Origin: Aristolochia californica
Lineage: Eukaryota > Streptophyta > Magnoliopsida > Piperales > Aristolochiaceae
Direction of reading: 5' to 3'
Length of the DNA stretch: 64,000 nt
Assembly: GCA_029961685.1 (NCBI GenBank)
Contig: JARWKL010000015.1
Span: 16,614,801 to 16,678,800 of the forward strand
The translations under genes and the position numbers were made by a program. Each line of letters starts with the position of its first letter. Position 1 is the stretch's first letter. The notes under the pieces are model-generated. The model was not told where the DNA came from. It saw nothing but the letters and a program-made list of their open reading frames with translations, and did not search any database. Shown here piece after piece: positions 13,550 through 26,298 of this stretch.

Positions 13550-15256
13550 TGTTTACAAACATAAAATCTAAAATTTTCATTTTGTTGAGATCATTTTCTT
13601 TATGACAACAGAGGGACAAATTTGGATTTGAAAAACAATTGAACATTCAAAATGGAAATGCACAAATGCTGAAAGAGATAATTCCAAAAAGTATCTTTGA
13701 TTTTGAAGGATAGACAAAAATTGGGTTGTTTGGCAATGGTAAATATCCAACCACACGTTAACTTGAGAATTTAATTTTTTCTACTCCTTGAAATTTTTGG
13801 ATCATTAGGTGATTTGCATCTTCAACATGTTTTTGGCATGCATACCTACCACATTTAAAACATGGTAGGATCTACTAAAAATCTCTTTCTTATAAAATTC
13901 CTCATGCTCTTAGGGGTTCTACTAGTGGAATATCCCAAACATGGATAACAAAACTTTGGAGTTCATTTTTATTGCGTGAATTAATTTTTGTCACTTACAT
14001 TTATTTAGTTTTCAAATTTTTTTGCATAGATGAACTCTAAAATTTTCATTTAGTTGTGTTCGTTTTGTTTACGAAAAAAATGGGACAAGTTTGGATTTGA
14101 AAAAAAAATTGAACATCCAAATGGAAACGCACAAATGCTGACAGAGATAATTCCAAAAAGTATCTCTGATTTTAAAGGATAGGCAAAAAGTGGGTAGTTT
14201 GGCCATGGTAAATATCCAACCACACGTCAACTTGAAAATTTAATTTTTTTCTACTCCTTGAAATTTTTGGATCATTAGGTCATTTGCATCTTCAACATGT
14301 TTCTAGCATGCATACCCACCACATTTAAAACATGTTAGGATCTGTTAGAAATCTCTTTCTTATAAAATTCCACCAATCTATTAGGGGTTGTACTAGTGGA
14401 ATTTGCCAAAAATGGATAACGAAACTTTGGAGTTCATTTTTAGTGAGTGAAATAATTGTCTTTACTTACATTTATTATAATTTTCAAATTTTTATGCATA
14501 CATGAACTCTTAACTTTTCATTTTGTTGTGAACGTTTCTTTTACGAGAAAAGTGGGACAAGTTGGATTTTAAAAAAAATTGAACATCCAAAATGGAAATG
14601 CCCAAATGCTGAGAGAGATAGTTCAGAAAAAGTATATCTGATTTTGAAGGATAGGCAAAAAGTGGGTTGTTCAGCTCTGGTAAGTATCCAACCACACGTT
14701 AATTAGAGAATTTAATTTTCCAAACACTTGAAATTTTTGGATCAATAGGTGATTTGCATCTTCAACATGTTTCTGGCATGCATACCGACCACTTTTAAAA
14801 CATGTTAGGATCTATTAGAAATCTCTTTCTTATGAAATTGCACCAAGCTATTAGGGGTTGTACTAGTGGAATTTCCCAAATATGGAAAACAAAACTTTGG
14901 AGTTCATTTTTAATGCGTGAAATAATTTTTTTCACTTACATTTATTACATTTTTCAAATTTTTTTCCATACATGATCTCTAAAATTTTCATTTTGTTGTG
15001 ATCGTTTTGTTTATGAGAAAAGTGGGACAAGTTTGGATTTGAAAACAAAAAAGAACATCCAAAATAGAAATTCACAAATGCTAAGAGAGATAATTCCAAA
15101 AAGTATCTCTGATTTTGAAGGATAGGCAAAAAATGGGTTGTTTGGCTCTGGTAAATATCCAACCACACGTTAACTTTAGAATTTAATTTTTTCTACTCCT
15201 TGAAATCTTTGGATCATTACGCCATTTGCATCTTCCACATGTTTCTGGCATGCATA
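13550..15256. repeat. Shared monomer block, copy 3 of 3
   Basis: It repeats the variants of the 9.9-11.8 kb block in the same order. It begins at a breakpoint: at about 13549 the sequence jumps from CCAACCACACGTT straight into the mid-monomer segment ACATAAAATCTAAAATT. The copy therefore starts inside a monomer, as expected of unequal exchange or a deletion. Confidence 0.75.
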
Positions 15257-17387
15257 CCCACCACATTTAAAATAAGATAGGATGAATGAGAAATCTCTTT
15301 CTTATAAAATTCCACCAAGCTAAAAAGGGGTTGTACTAGTGGAATTTCACAAACATGGATAACAAAACTTTGGAGTTCATTTTTAGTGCGTGAAATAATT
15401 TTTTTCACTAACATTTATTATAGTTTTCAAATTTTTTCGCATGCATGAACTCTAAAATTTTCATTTTGTTGTGATCGTTTTGTTTACGAGCAAAGTGAGA
15501 CAAGTTTGGATTTAAAAAAAAATTGAACATCCAAAATTGAAGTTCACAAATGCAGAGAGAGGTAATTCCAAAAAGTATCTCTTATTTTGAAGGATTGGCA
15601 AAAAGTGGGTTGTTTGGCTCTAGTAAATATCCAACCACACGTTAACTTTAGAATTTAATTTTTTCTACTCGAAATTTTTGGATCATTAGGTCATTTGCAT
15701 CTTCAACATGTTTCTGCCATGCATACCCCCACATTTTAAACAAGTTAGGATCAATTAGAAATCTCTTTATTAAAAAGTTCCACCAAGCTAAATGGGTTTG
15801 TACTAGTGGAATTTCCCAAACATGGATAACAAAACTTTGGAGTTCATTTTTAGTGCTTGAAATAATTTTCTTCACTTACATTTATTATAGTTTTCAAATT
15901 TTTATGCATACATGAACTCTAAAATTTTTATTTGGTGGTGATAGTTTTGTTTACGAGAAAAGTCGGACAAGTTTGGTTTTGAAAAAAAATTGAACATCCA
16001 AAAAGGAAAGGCACAAATGCAGAGAGACACAATTCCAAAAAGTATCTCTAATTTTGAACGATAGGTAAAAAGTGGGTTGTTTAGCTCTGGTAAAAATGTC
16101 GAACCACACGTTAACTTAAGAATTTATTTATTGTACTCGTTGAAATTTTTTGATCTTTAGGTCATTTGCATCTTCAACATGTTTCGGGCATGCATACCCA
16201 CCACATTTAAAACATGTTAGGATCAATTAGAAATCTCTTTCTTTTAAAATTCCACCAAGTTATTTGGGGTTGTACTAGTGGAATTTCCCAAACATGGATA
16301 ACAAAAGTTTGGAGAACATTTGTAGTGTGTGAAATAATTTTTTACCATTATATTTAATTATAGTTTTCAAATTTTTTGGCATACTTGAACTCTAAAATAT
16401 TTATTTTCTTGTGATCGTTTTGTTTACGAGAAAAGTGGGACAAGTTTGGATTTGAAAAAAAATTGAACATCCAAAATGGAAATTCAAAAATACTGAGAGA
16501 GATAATTCCAAAAAGTATCTTTGATTTTGAAGGATAGGAAAAAAGTGGGTTGTTTGGCTCTGCTAAATATCCTACCACACAATAACTTGAGAATATAATT
16601 TTTCTACTCCTTGAATTTTTTGGATCATTAGGTCATTTGCATCTTCAACATGTTTCTGGCATGCACACCCACCACATTCAAACATGTTAGGATCTATTAG
16701 AAATCTCTTTCTTAAAAAATTTCACCAAGTTATTATGGGTTGTACTAGTGGAATTTCCCAAATATGGATAACAAAACTTTGGAGTTCATTTTTACTGCAT
16801 GAAATAATTTTTTTCACTTACATTTATTATATTTTTCAAATTTTTTTGCATACATGATCTCTAAAATTTTCATTTTGTTGTGATCGTTTTGTTTACGAGA
16901 AAAATGCGACAAGTTTGGATTTGAAAAAAAATTGAACATCCAAAATGGAAATGTACAAATTCTGAGAGATATAATTCAAAAAAGTATCTCTGATTTTGGA
17001 CGATAGCTAAAAAGTGGGTTGTTTGCCTCTGGTAATATCCAACCACACATTAACTTGAGAATTTAATTTTTTCTACTCCTTGAAATTTTTGGATAATTAG
17101 GTCATTTGCATCTTCAACATGTTTCTGGCATGCATACCCACCACATTTAAAACATGTTAGAATCAATTAGAAATCTCTATCTTTAAAATTCCACCAAGCT
17201 ATTTGGGGTTGTACTAGTGCAATTTCCCAAACATGGTTATGAAAACTTTGGAGTTCATTTTTAGTGCGTGAAATAATTTTCTTCATTAATATTTTTTATT
17301 GTTTTCATTTTTTTTTGCATACATGAACTCTAAAATTTTCTTTTTGTTTTGATCGTTTTCTTTACGAGAAAAGTGGGAGTAGTTTGG

Positions 17388-17559
17388 ATTTTAAAAAAAA
17401 TTGAACATCCAAAATGGAAGTTCACAAAAGCTGAGAGAGATAATTCCAAAAAGTATCTCTGATTTTGAAGGATATTTTAAAAAAAATTGAACATCCAAAA
17501 TGGAAGTTCACAAAAGCTGAGAGAGATAATTCCAAAAAGTATCTCTGATTTTGAAGGAT
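17388..17559. repeat. 86-bp exact tandem duplication inside a monomer
   Basis: The segment from ATTTTAAAAAAAATTGAAC to ATTTTGAAGGAT (17388-17473) is repeated without a visible difference at 17474-17559. Most neighbouring monomers differ at many sites, so this duplication is young. Confidence 0.95.
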
Positions 17560-17692
17560 AGGCAAAAAGTGGGTTGTTTGGCTCTGGCAAAAATCCAACC
17601 ACACGTTAACTTGAGAATTTAATTTTTTCTACTCCTTGAAATGTTTGGATCATTAGGTCATTTGCTTCTTCAACATGTTACTGGCATGCAAA

Positions 17693-18406
17693 CCCACCAC
17701 ATTTAAAAGATGTTAGGATCTATTAGAAATCTCTTTCTTATAAAATTCCACTAAGCTATTAGGGGTTGTACTAGTGGAATTTACCAAACATGGATAACAA
17801 AACTTTGGAATTCATTTTTAGTGAGTGAAATAATTTTCTTCACTTATATTTATTATAATTTTCAAATTTTTATGCATACACGAACTCTAAAATTTTCATT
17901 TTGTTGTGAACGTTTTGTTAACGATAAAAGTGGGACAAGTTTAGATTTTTTAAAAAATTTAACATCCAAAATGGAAATGTACAAATGCTGAGAGAGATAT
18001 TAGGGGTTGTACTAGTCGAATTTCCGAAACATGGATAACAAAACTTTGGAGTTCATTTTTTGTGCGTGAAATAATTTTCTTCACTTGCATTTATTATAGT
18101 TTTCAATTTTTTTGCATACATGAACTCTAAAATTTTCATTTTGTTGTGATCGTTTTGTTTACGAGAAAAGTGGGACAAGTTTGAATTTGAAAAAAAAATT
18201 GAACATCCAATATGGAAATGCACAAATGCTGAGAGAGATAATTCCAAAAAGTATCTCTGATTTTGAACGATAGGTAAAAAGTGGGTTGTTTGGCTCTGGT
18301 GAAAATATCTAACCACACGTTAACTTGAGAATTTAATTTTTCGTACACCACTAAATTTTTTGATCTTTAGGTCATTTGCATCTTCAACATGTTTTTGGCA
18401 TGCATA
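17693..18406. repeat. Fused 1.5-monomer unit (deletion junction near 18000)
   Basis: The landmark spacing is 714 bp. At about 18000 GAGAGAGATA runs directly into TTAGGGGTTGTACTAG, so roughly 225 bp between these two monomer positions is missing. Confidence 0.9.
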
Positions 18407-18879
18407 CCCACCACATTTAAAACATGACAGGATCAATAAGAAATCTCTATCTTATTAAATTCCACTAAGTTATTTGGGGTTGTACTAGTGGAATCTCCCA
18501 AACATGGATAACAAAACTTTGGAGTTCATTTTTAGTGCGTGAAATAATTTTTTCACTAACAATTATTATAGTTTTCAAATTGTTTTTGCTAATATGAACT
18601 CTAAAATTTGCATTTTGTTGTGATCATTTTGCTTACGAGATAAATGGGACAAGTTTGGATTTGAAAAAAAAAATTGAACATCCAAAATGGAAATTCATAA
18701 ATGCTGAGGGAGATAATTCCAAAATGTATCTCTGATTTTGATGGATAGGCAAAAAGTGGGTTGTTTGGCTCTGGTAAATATCCAACATTTCGTTAACTTG
18801 AGAATTTAATTTTTTCAACTCATTGAAATTTTTGGATCATTAGGTCATTTGCATCTTCAACAAGTTACTCGCATGCATA

Positions 18880-21261
18880 CAAACCACATTTAAAACATGT
18901 TAAGATCAATTAGAAATCACTTTCTTACAAAATTCCACCAAGTTATTTGAGGTTTTATTAGTGGAATTTCCCAAACATGGATAACAAAACTTTGGAGTTC
19001 ATTTTTAGTGCGTGAAATAATTTTTTTCACTTACATTTATTTTAGTTTTCAAATTTTTTTGCATACATGATCTGTTAAATTTTCATTTTGTTGTGATCGT
19101 TTTGTTTACGAGAAAAGTGGGACAAGTTTGGATTTGAAAAAAGTTTGGATTTGAAAAAAAATTGAACATCCAAAAAAGGAAACGCACAAATGCTGAGAAA
19201 GATAATTCCCAAAAGTATCTCTGATTTTGAAGGATTGGCAAAAAGTGGAATAGGCACAAATGCACTGGTAAATATCCAAGCAAATGTTAACTTGAGAATT
19301 TAATTTTTTCTACTATTTGAAATTTTTTGATCATTAGGTCATTTGCATTTTCAACATGTTTCTGGCATTCCTACCCACCACATTTAAAACTTGTTAGAAT
19401 CAATTAGAAATCTCTTTCTTATAAAATTCCACCAAGCTATTAGGGGTTGTACTAGTGGAATTTCCCAAACATGGAAAACAAAACTTTGGAGTTCATTTTT
19501 TAGTGCGTGAAATAATTTTCTTCACTTACATTTATTATAGTTTTCAATTTTTTTTGCATACATGAACTCTAAAATTTTCATTTTGTTGTGATCATTTTGT
19601 TTACGAGAAAAGTGGGACAAGTTTGGATTTGAAAAAAAATTGGACATCCAAAATGGAAACGTACAAATGCTGAGAGAGATAATTCCAAAAAGTATCTCTG
19701 ATTTTGAAGGATAGGCAAAAAGTGGGTTGCTTGGCTTTGGTAAATATCCAACCACAAGTTAAGTTGAGAATTTAATTTCTTCTACTCCTTGAAATTTTTG
19801 GATCATTAGGTCTTTTGCATCTTCAACATGTTTCTGGCATGCATACCACCACATTTAAAACATGTTAGAATCAATTAGAAATCTTTTTCTTATAAAATTC
19901 CATGAAGCTATTAGGGGTTGTACAAGTGGAATTTCTCATACATGGATAACAAAACTTTGGAGCTCATTTTTACTGCGTGAAATAATTTTGTTCACTTACA
20001 TTTATTATAGTTTTCAATTTTTTTAGCATACATGAACTCTAAAATTTTAATTTTGTTTTGATCGTTTTGTTTACGAGAAAAGTGGGATAGGTTTGGATTT
20101 GAAAAAAAATTGAACATCGAAAATGGAAACGCACAAATGCTGAGGGCGATAATTCCAAAAAGTATCTCTGATTTCGAAGGATAGGTAAAAATTGGGTTGT
20201 TTGGCCATGGTAAATATCCTACCACACGTTCACTTATGAATTTAATTTTTTCTACACCTTTAAATTTTTGGATCATTAGGTCATTTGCATCTTCAACATG
20301 TTTCTGGCATGCACACCCACCACATTTAAAAACATGTTAGGATCTATTAGAAATCTCATTCTTATAAAATTCCATCAAGCTATTAGAGGTTGTACTAGTG
20401 GAATTTCCCAAACATGGATAGCAAAATTTTGGAGTTCATGTTTTAGTGTGTGAAATTATTTTTTTCACTTATATTTATTACAGTTTTCATATTTTTTTTC
20501 ATACATGAACTCCCAAATTTTCATTTTGTTGTGATAGTTTTGTTTAAGAGAAAAATGGGACAAGTTTGGATTTGAAAAAAAAATTGAACATCCTAAATGG
20601 AAACGCACAAATGTTGAGAGAGATAATTCATAAAAGTATCTCTGATTTTGAAGAATAGGCAAAAAGTGGGTTGTTTGGCTCTGGTAAATATCCAACCACA
20701 TGTTAACTTGAGAATTTAATTTTTTCTACTCCTTGAAATTTTTGGATCATTAGGTCATGTGCATCTTCAACATGTTTCTGGCATGCTTACCCACCACATT
20801 TAAAATATGTTATGTTCAATTAGAGATCTCTTTCTTATAAAATTCCACCAAGCTATTAGGGGTTGTACAAGTGGCATTTCCCAAACATGGATAACAAAAC
20901 TTTGGAGTTTATTTTTACAGCGTGAAATAATTTTCTTCACTTACATTTATTATAGTTTTCAATTTTTTTGGCATACATGAACTCTAAAATTTTCATTTTG
21001 TTGTGATCGTTTTGGTTACGAGAAAAGTGGGTGAGGGTTGGATTTTAAAAAAAACTGAACATCAAAAATGGAAACGCACACATGCTGAGAGAGATAATTC
21101 CAAAAAATATCTCTGATTTTGAAGGATAGGCAAAAATTGGGTTATTGGGCCATGGTAAATATCCTACCACACGTTAACTTGAGAATTTAATTTTTTCTAC
21201 TCACATGAAATTTTTGGATCCTTAGGTCATTTGTATCTACAACATGTTTCTAGCATACATA
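18880..21261. repeat. Diverged partial copy of the 14-monomer higher-order repeat
   Basis: About five consecutive monomers match the higher-order repeat found at 36-58 kb. The first ends in the rare AGTGGAATAGGCACAAATGC variant (compare 35133 and 41937). The next has AAGTTAAGTTGAGAATTTAA (compare 36122, 42445 and 48995). Then come a unit with GAGGGCGATAATTCC and TTGATCG, a unit with AACTCCCAAATTTTC and GATAGTTTTGTTTAAGAG, and a unit with GGGTTATTGGGCCATGG (21145; compare 37503, 43803 and 50378). Similarity fades after about 21260. It is more diverged than the three main copies, so it is probably older or seeded separately. Confidence 0.75.
19124..19157. repeat. 17-bp exact tandem duplication inside a monomer
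   Basis: AAGTTTGGATTTGAAAA occurs at 19124-19140 and again at 19141-19157. Other monomers have it once. Confidence 0.95.
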
Positions 21262-24200
21262 CCCACCACATTTAAAACATGTTAGGATCTATTAGAAATC
21301 TCTTTCTTATAAAATTCCACCAACCTATTAGGGGTTGTACTAGTGGAATTTCCAAAACATTGATAACAAAACTTTGGAGTTCATTTTTAGTGCGTGAATT
21401 AATTTCCTTCACTTACATTTATCAAAGTGTTCAAATTTTTTTGCATACATGAATTCTAAAATTTTCATTTTGTTGTGATCGTTTTGTTTACGAGAAAAGT
21501 GGGACAAGTTTGGAGTTGAAAAAAAATTGAACATCCAAAATGGAAACGTACAAATGCTGAGTGAGATAATTCCACAATGTATCTCTGATTTTTAAAGATA
21601 GGCCAAAAGTGGGGTCTTTGGCTCTAGTAAATTTCCAACCACACGTTAACTTGAGAATTTAATTTTTTCAGCTCGAAATTTTTGGATCATTAGATCTTTT
21701 GCATCTTCAACATGTTTCTGGCATGCATACCCACCACATTTAAAACATGTTAGAATCAATTAGAAATCACTCTCTTATAAAATTCCACTAAGCAATTAGG
21801 GGTTGTACTAGTGGAATTTCCCAAATATGCATAACAAAACTTTGGAGTTAATTTTTAGTGCGTGAAATAATTTTTTTCACTTACATTTATAATAGTTTTC
21901 AATTTTTTTGGCATACATGAAATCTAAAATTTTCTTTTTGTTGAGATCGTTTTCTTTACAAGAACAGTGGGACAACTTTGGATTTGAAAAAAAAAAGAAC
22001 ATCTAAAATGGAAATGCACAAATGCTGAGAGAGATAATTCCAAAAATTATGTCTGATTTTGAATGATTGGCAAAAATTGTGTTGTTTGGCCATGGTCAAG
22101 ATCCAACCACACGTTAACTTGAGAATTTTATTTTTTCTACTCACTTGAAATTTTTGGATCTTTAGGTCATTTGCATCTACAACATGTTTCTAGCATGCAT
22201 ACCCACCACATTTAAAACATGTTAGGATCTATTAGAAATCTCTTTCTCATAAAATTCCACCAAGCTATTAAGGGTTGTACTTGTGGAATTTCCCAAACAT
22301 GGATAACAAAACTTTGGAGTTCATTTTTAGTGCGTGAATTAATTTTCTTCACTTACATTTATTATAGTGTTCAAATTTTTTTGCATACATGAACTCTAAA
22401 ATTTTCATTTTGTTGTGATCGTTTTGTTTACTAGAAAAGTGGGAGAAGTTTGGATTTGAAAAAAATTTGAACATCTAAAATGGAAACGCACAAATGCTGA
22501 GAGAGATAATTCCAAAAAGTATCTCTGATTTTTAAGGATTGGGAAAAAGTGGGTTGTTTGGCCATGGTAAATATCCAACCACACGTAAACTTGAGAATTT
22601 AATTTTTTCTACTCCCTGAAATTTTTGGATCATGAGGTCATTTGCATCTTCAACATGTTTCTGGCATGCAAACCCACCACATTTAAAACATGTCAGGATC
22701 TATTAGAAATCTCTTTCTTATAAAATTCCACCAAGCTATTAGGGGTTGTACTAGTGGAATTTCCCAAACATGCATAACAAAACTTTGGAGTTCATTTTTA
22801 GTGAGGGAAATAATTTTCTTCACTTACATTTATTATAGTTTTCAAATTTTTTTGCATACATAAACTCTAAAATTTTCATTTTGTTGTGATCGTTTTGTTT
22901 ACGAGAAAAGTGAGACAAGTTTGGATTTGAAAAAAATTGAACATCTAAAATGGAAACGCACAAATGCTGAGAGAGATAATTCAAAAAAGTTTCTCTGATT
23001 TTTAAGGATTGGGAAAAAGTGGGTTGTTTGGCCAAGGTAAATATCTAACCACATGTAAACTTGAGAATTTAATTTTTTCTACTCCCTGAAATTTTTGGAT
23101 CATTAGGTCATTTGCATCTTCAACATGTTTCAGGCATGCATACCCACCACATTTAAAACATGTTAGGATCTATTAGAAATCTCTTTCTTATAAAATTCCA
23201 CCAAGCTATTTGGGGTTGTACTAGTGGAATTTCACAGACATGGATAGCAAAACTTTGGAGTTCATTTTTAGTGAGTGAAATAATTTTCTTCACTTACATT
23301 TATCATAGTTTTCAAATTTTTTTGCGTACATGAACTCTATAATTTTCATTTTGTTGTGATCGTTTTGTTTACGAGAAAAGTGGGACAAGTTTGGATTTGA
23401 AAAAAAATTGACCATCCAAAATGGAAACGTACAAATGCTGAGAGCGATAATTCAAAAAAGTATCTTTGATTTTGAACGAAAGGTGAAAAGTGGGTTGTTT
23501 GGCTCTGGTAAATATCCAACCACACGTACTTGAGAATTTAATTTTTTCTACTCCTTGAAATTTTTGGATCATTAGTCATTTGCATCTTCAACATGTTTCT
23601 GGCATGCACACCCACGACATTTAAAACATGTTAGGATCTATTAGAAATCTCTTTCTTATAAAATTCCACCAAGCTATTAGAGGTTGTACTAGTGGAATTT
23701 CCAAAATATGGATTACAAAACTTTGGAGTTCATTTTTAGTGCGTGAAATAATTTTTTTCACTTACATTTATTATATTTTTGAAATTTTTTTGCACACTTG
23801 ATCTCTAAAATTTTCATTTTGTTGTGATCGTTTTGTTTACGAGAAAAGTGGAACAAGTTTGGATTTGAAAAAAAAATTGAACATCCGAAATTGAAGTTCA
23901 CAAATGCTTAGAGAGATAATTCCAAAAAGTATCTCTGATTTTGAAGGATAAGGAAAAAGTGGGTTGTTTGTCTCTGGTAAATATCCAACCACGTTAACTT
24001 TAAAATTTAATTTTTTATACACCTTGAAATTTTTGTATCATTAGGTCATTTGCATGTTCAACATGTTTCTGGCATGCATACCCACCACATTTAAAACATG
24101 TTAGGATGAATTAGAAATCTCTTTCTTATAAAATTCCACCAAGCTATAAGGGGTTAAACTAGTGGAATTGCCCAAACATGGGTAACAAAACTTTGGAGTT

Positions 24201-24555
24201 CATTTTTAGTGCATGAAATAATTTTTTTCACTTACTTTATTCTGGTTTTAATTTTTTTTTTTTGGCATACTTGAACTCTTAAATTTTCATTTTGTTGTGT
24301 TCGTTTTGTTTACTAGAAAATTGGGCCAAGTTTGGATTTGAAAAAAAAATTGAACATTCAAAATGGAAGTTCACAAATGCTGAGAGAGATAATTCCAAAA
24401 AGTATCTATGATTTTGAAGGATAGGCAAAAAGTGGGTTGTTTGGCTCTGGTAGATATCCAACCACACATTAACTTTAGAATTTAATATTTTCTACTCCAT
24501 GAAATTTTTGGATCATTAGGTCATTTGCATCTTCAACATGTTTCTGGCAAGCATA

Positions 24556-25362
24556 CCCACCACATTTAAAACATGCTAGAATCAATTAGAAATCTCTTTC
24601 TTATAAAATTCCTCCAAGATATTAGGGGTTGTACTAGTCGAATTTCTGAAACAAGGATAACAAAACTTTGGAGTTCATTTTTAGTGCGTGAAATAATTTT
24701 CTTCACTTACATTTATTATAGTTTTCAATTTTTTTGCATACATGAACTCTAAAATTTTCATTTTGTTGTGATCGTTTTGTTTACGAGAAAAGTGGGACAA
24801 GTTTGGATTTGAAAAAAAATTGAACATGCAAAATGGAAATTCACAAATACTGAGAGAGATAATTCCAAAAAGTATCTCTGATTTTGAAGAATAGGCAAAA
24901 TTTAAAACATGTTAGGATCAATTATAAATCTCTTTCTTATAAAATTCCACCATGCTATTAGGGGTTGTACTAGTGGAATTTCCCAAACATGGATAGCAAA
25001 ACTTTGGAGTTCATTTTTACTGAGTGAAATAATTTTCTTCACTTACATTTATTGTAGTTTTCAAATTTTTTTGCATACATTAACTCTAAAATTTTAATTT
25101 TGTTGTGATCGTTTTGTTTACGAGAAAAGTGGGACAAGTTTGGATTTGAAAAAAAATTGAACATGCAAAATCGAAACGTACAAATGTTGCGAGAGATAAT
25201 TCTGAAAAGTATCTCTGATTTTGACGGATAGGCAAAAAGTGGGTTGTTTGGATCTGGTAAATTTCCAACCACACGTAAACTTGAGAATTTAAATTTTTCT
25301 ACTCCTTGAAATTTTTGGATCTTTAGATCATTTGCATCTTCAACTTGTTTCTGGCATGCATA
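24556..25362. repeat. Fused 1.7-monomer unit (deletion junction near 24900)
   Basis: GAATAGGCAAAA is joined to TTTAAAACATGTTAGGATC at about 24900. The segment normally between them (the GTTAAC region and the CATGCATACCCACCA landmark) is lost. Confidence 0.9.
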
Positions 25363-26298
25363 CCAACCACTTTTAAAACTTGTTAGAATCAATTAGAAAT
25401 CTCTTTCTTATAAAATTCCACCAAGCTATTAGGGGTTGTACTAGTAAAATTTCCCAAACATGGATAACAAATCTTTGGAGTTCATTTTTAGTGCGTGAAA
25501 TAATTTTCTTCAGTTACATTTGTTATAGTTTTCAATTTTTTTTCCTTACATGAAATTTTCAATGTGTTGGGAACGTTTGGTTTAAGAGAAAAGTGGAACA
25601 AATTTGGATCTGAAAAATAAATTGAACATCCAAAATGGAAACGCACAAATACTGAGTGAGATAATTCCAAAAAATATCTCTGATTTTAAAGGTTAGGCAA
25701 AAAGAGGGTTGTTTGGCTCTGGTAAATTCCAACCACACGTTAATTGGAGAATTTAATTTTTTCTACTCCTTAGAATTTTTTGGATCATTAGGTCATTTGC
25801 ATCCTCAACATGTTCCTGGATTGCATACCCACCACATTTAAAACATGTTAGGATCAATTAGAAATCTCTTTCTCATAAAATTCCACCAAGCTATTAGGGG
25901 TTGTAGTAGTGGAATTTCCCAAACATGGATAACCAAAGTTTAGAGTTTATTTTTTTGTGAGTGAAATAATTTTCTTCACTTACATTTATTATACATTTCA
26001 ATTTTTTTTTCATACATGACCTCTAAAATTTTCATTTTGTTGTGATCATTTTGCTTATGAGAAAAGTGGCACAAGTTTGGATTTGAAAAAAAAATTGAAC
26101 ATCCAAAATGGAAACGCTCAAATGCTGAGAGAGAGAATTCGAAAAAGTATCTCTGATTTTGATGGATAGGCAAAAAGTGGGTTGTTTGGCTCTGGTAAAT
26201 ATCCAACCACACCTTAACTTGAGAATTTAATTTTTTCTACTACATGAATTTTTTATCTGTAGGTAATTTGCATCTTCAACATGTTTCTGGCATGCATA

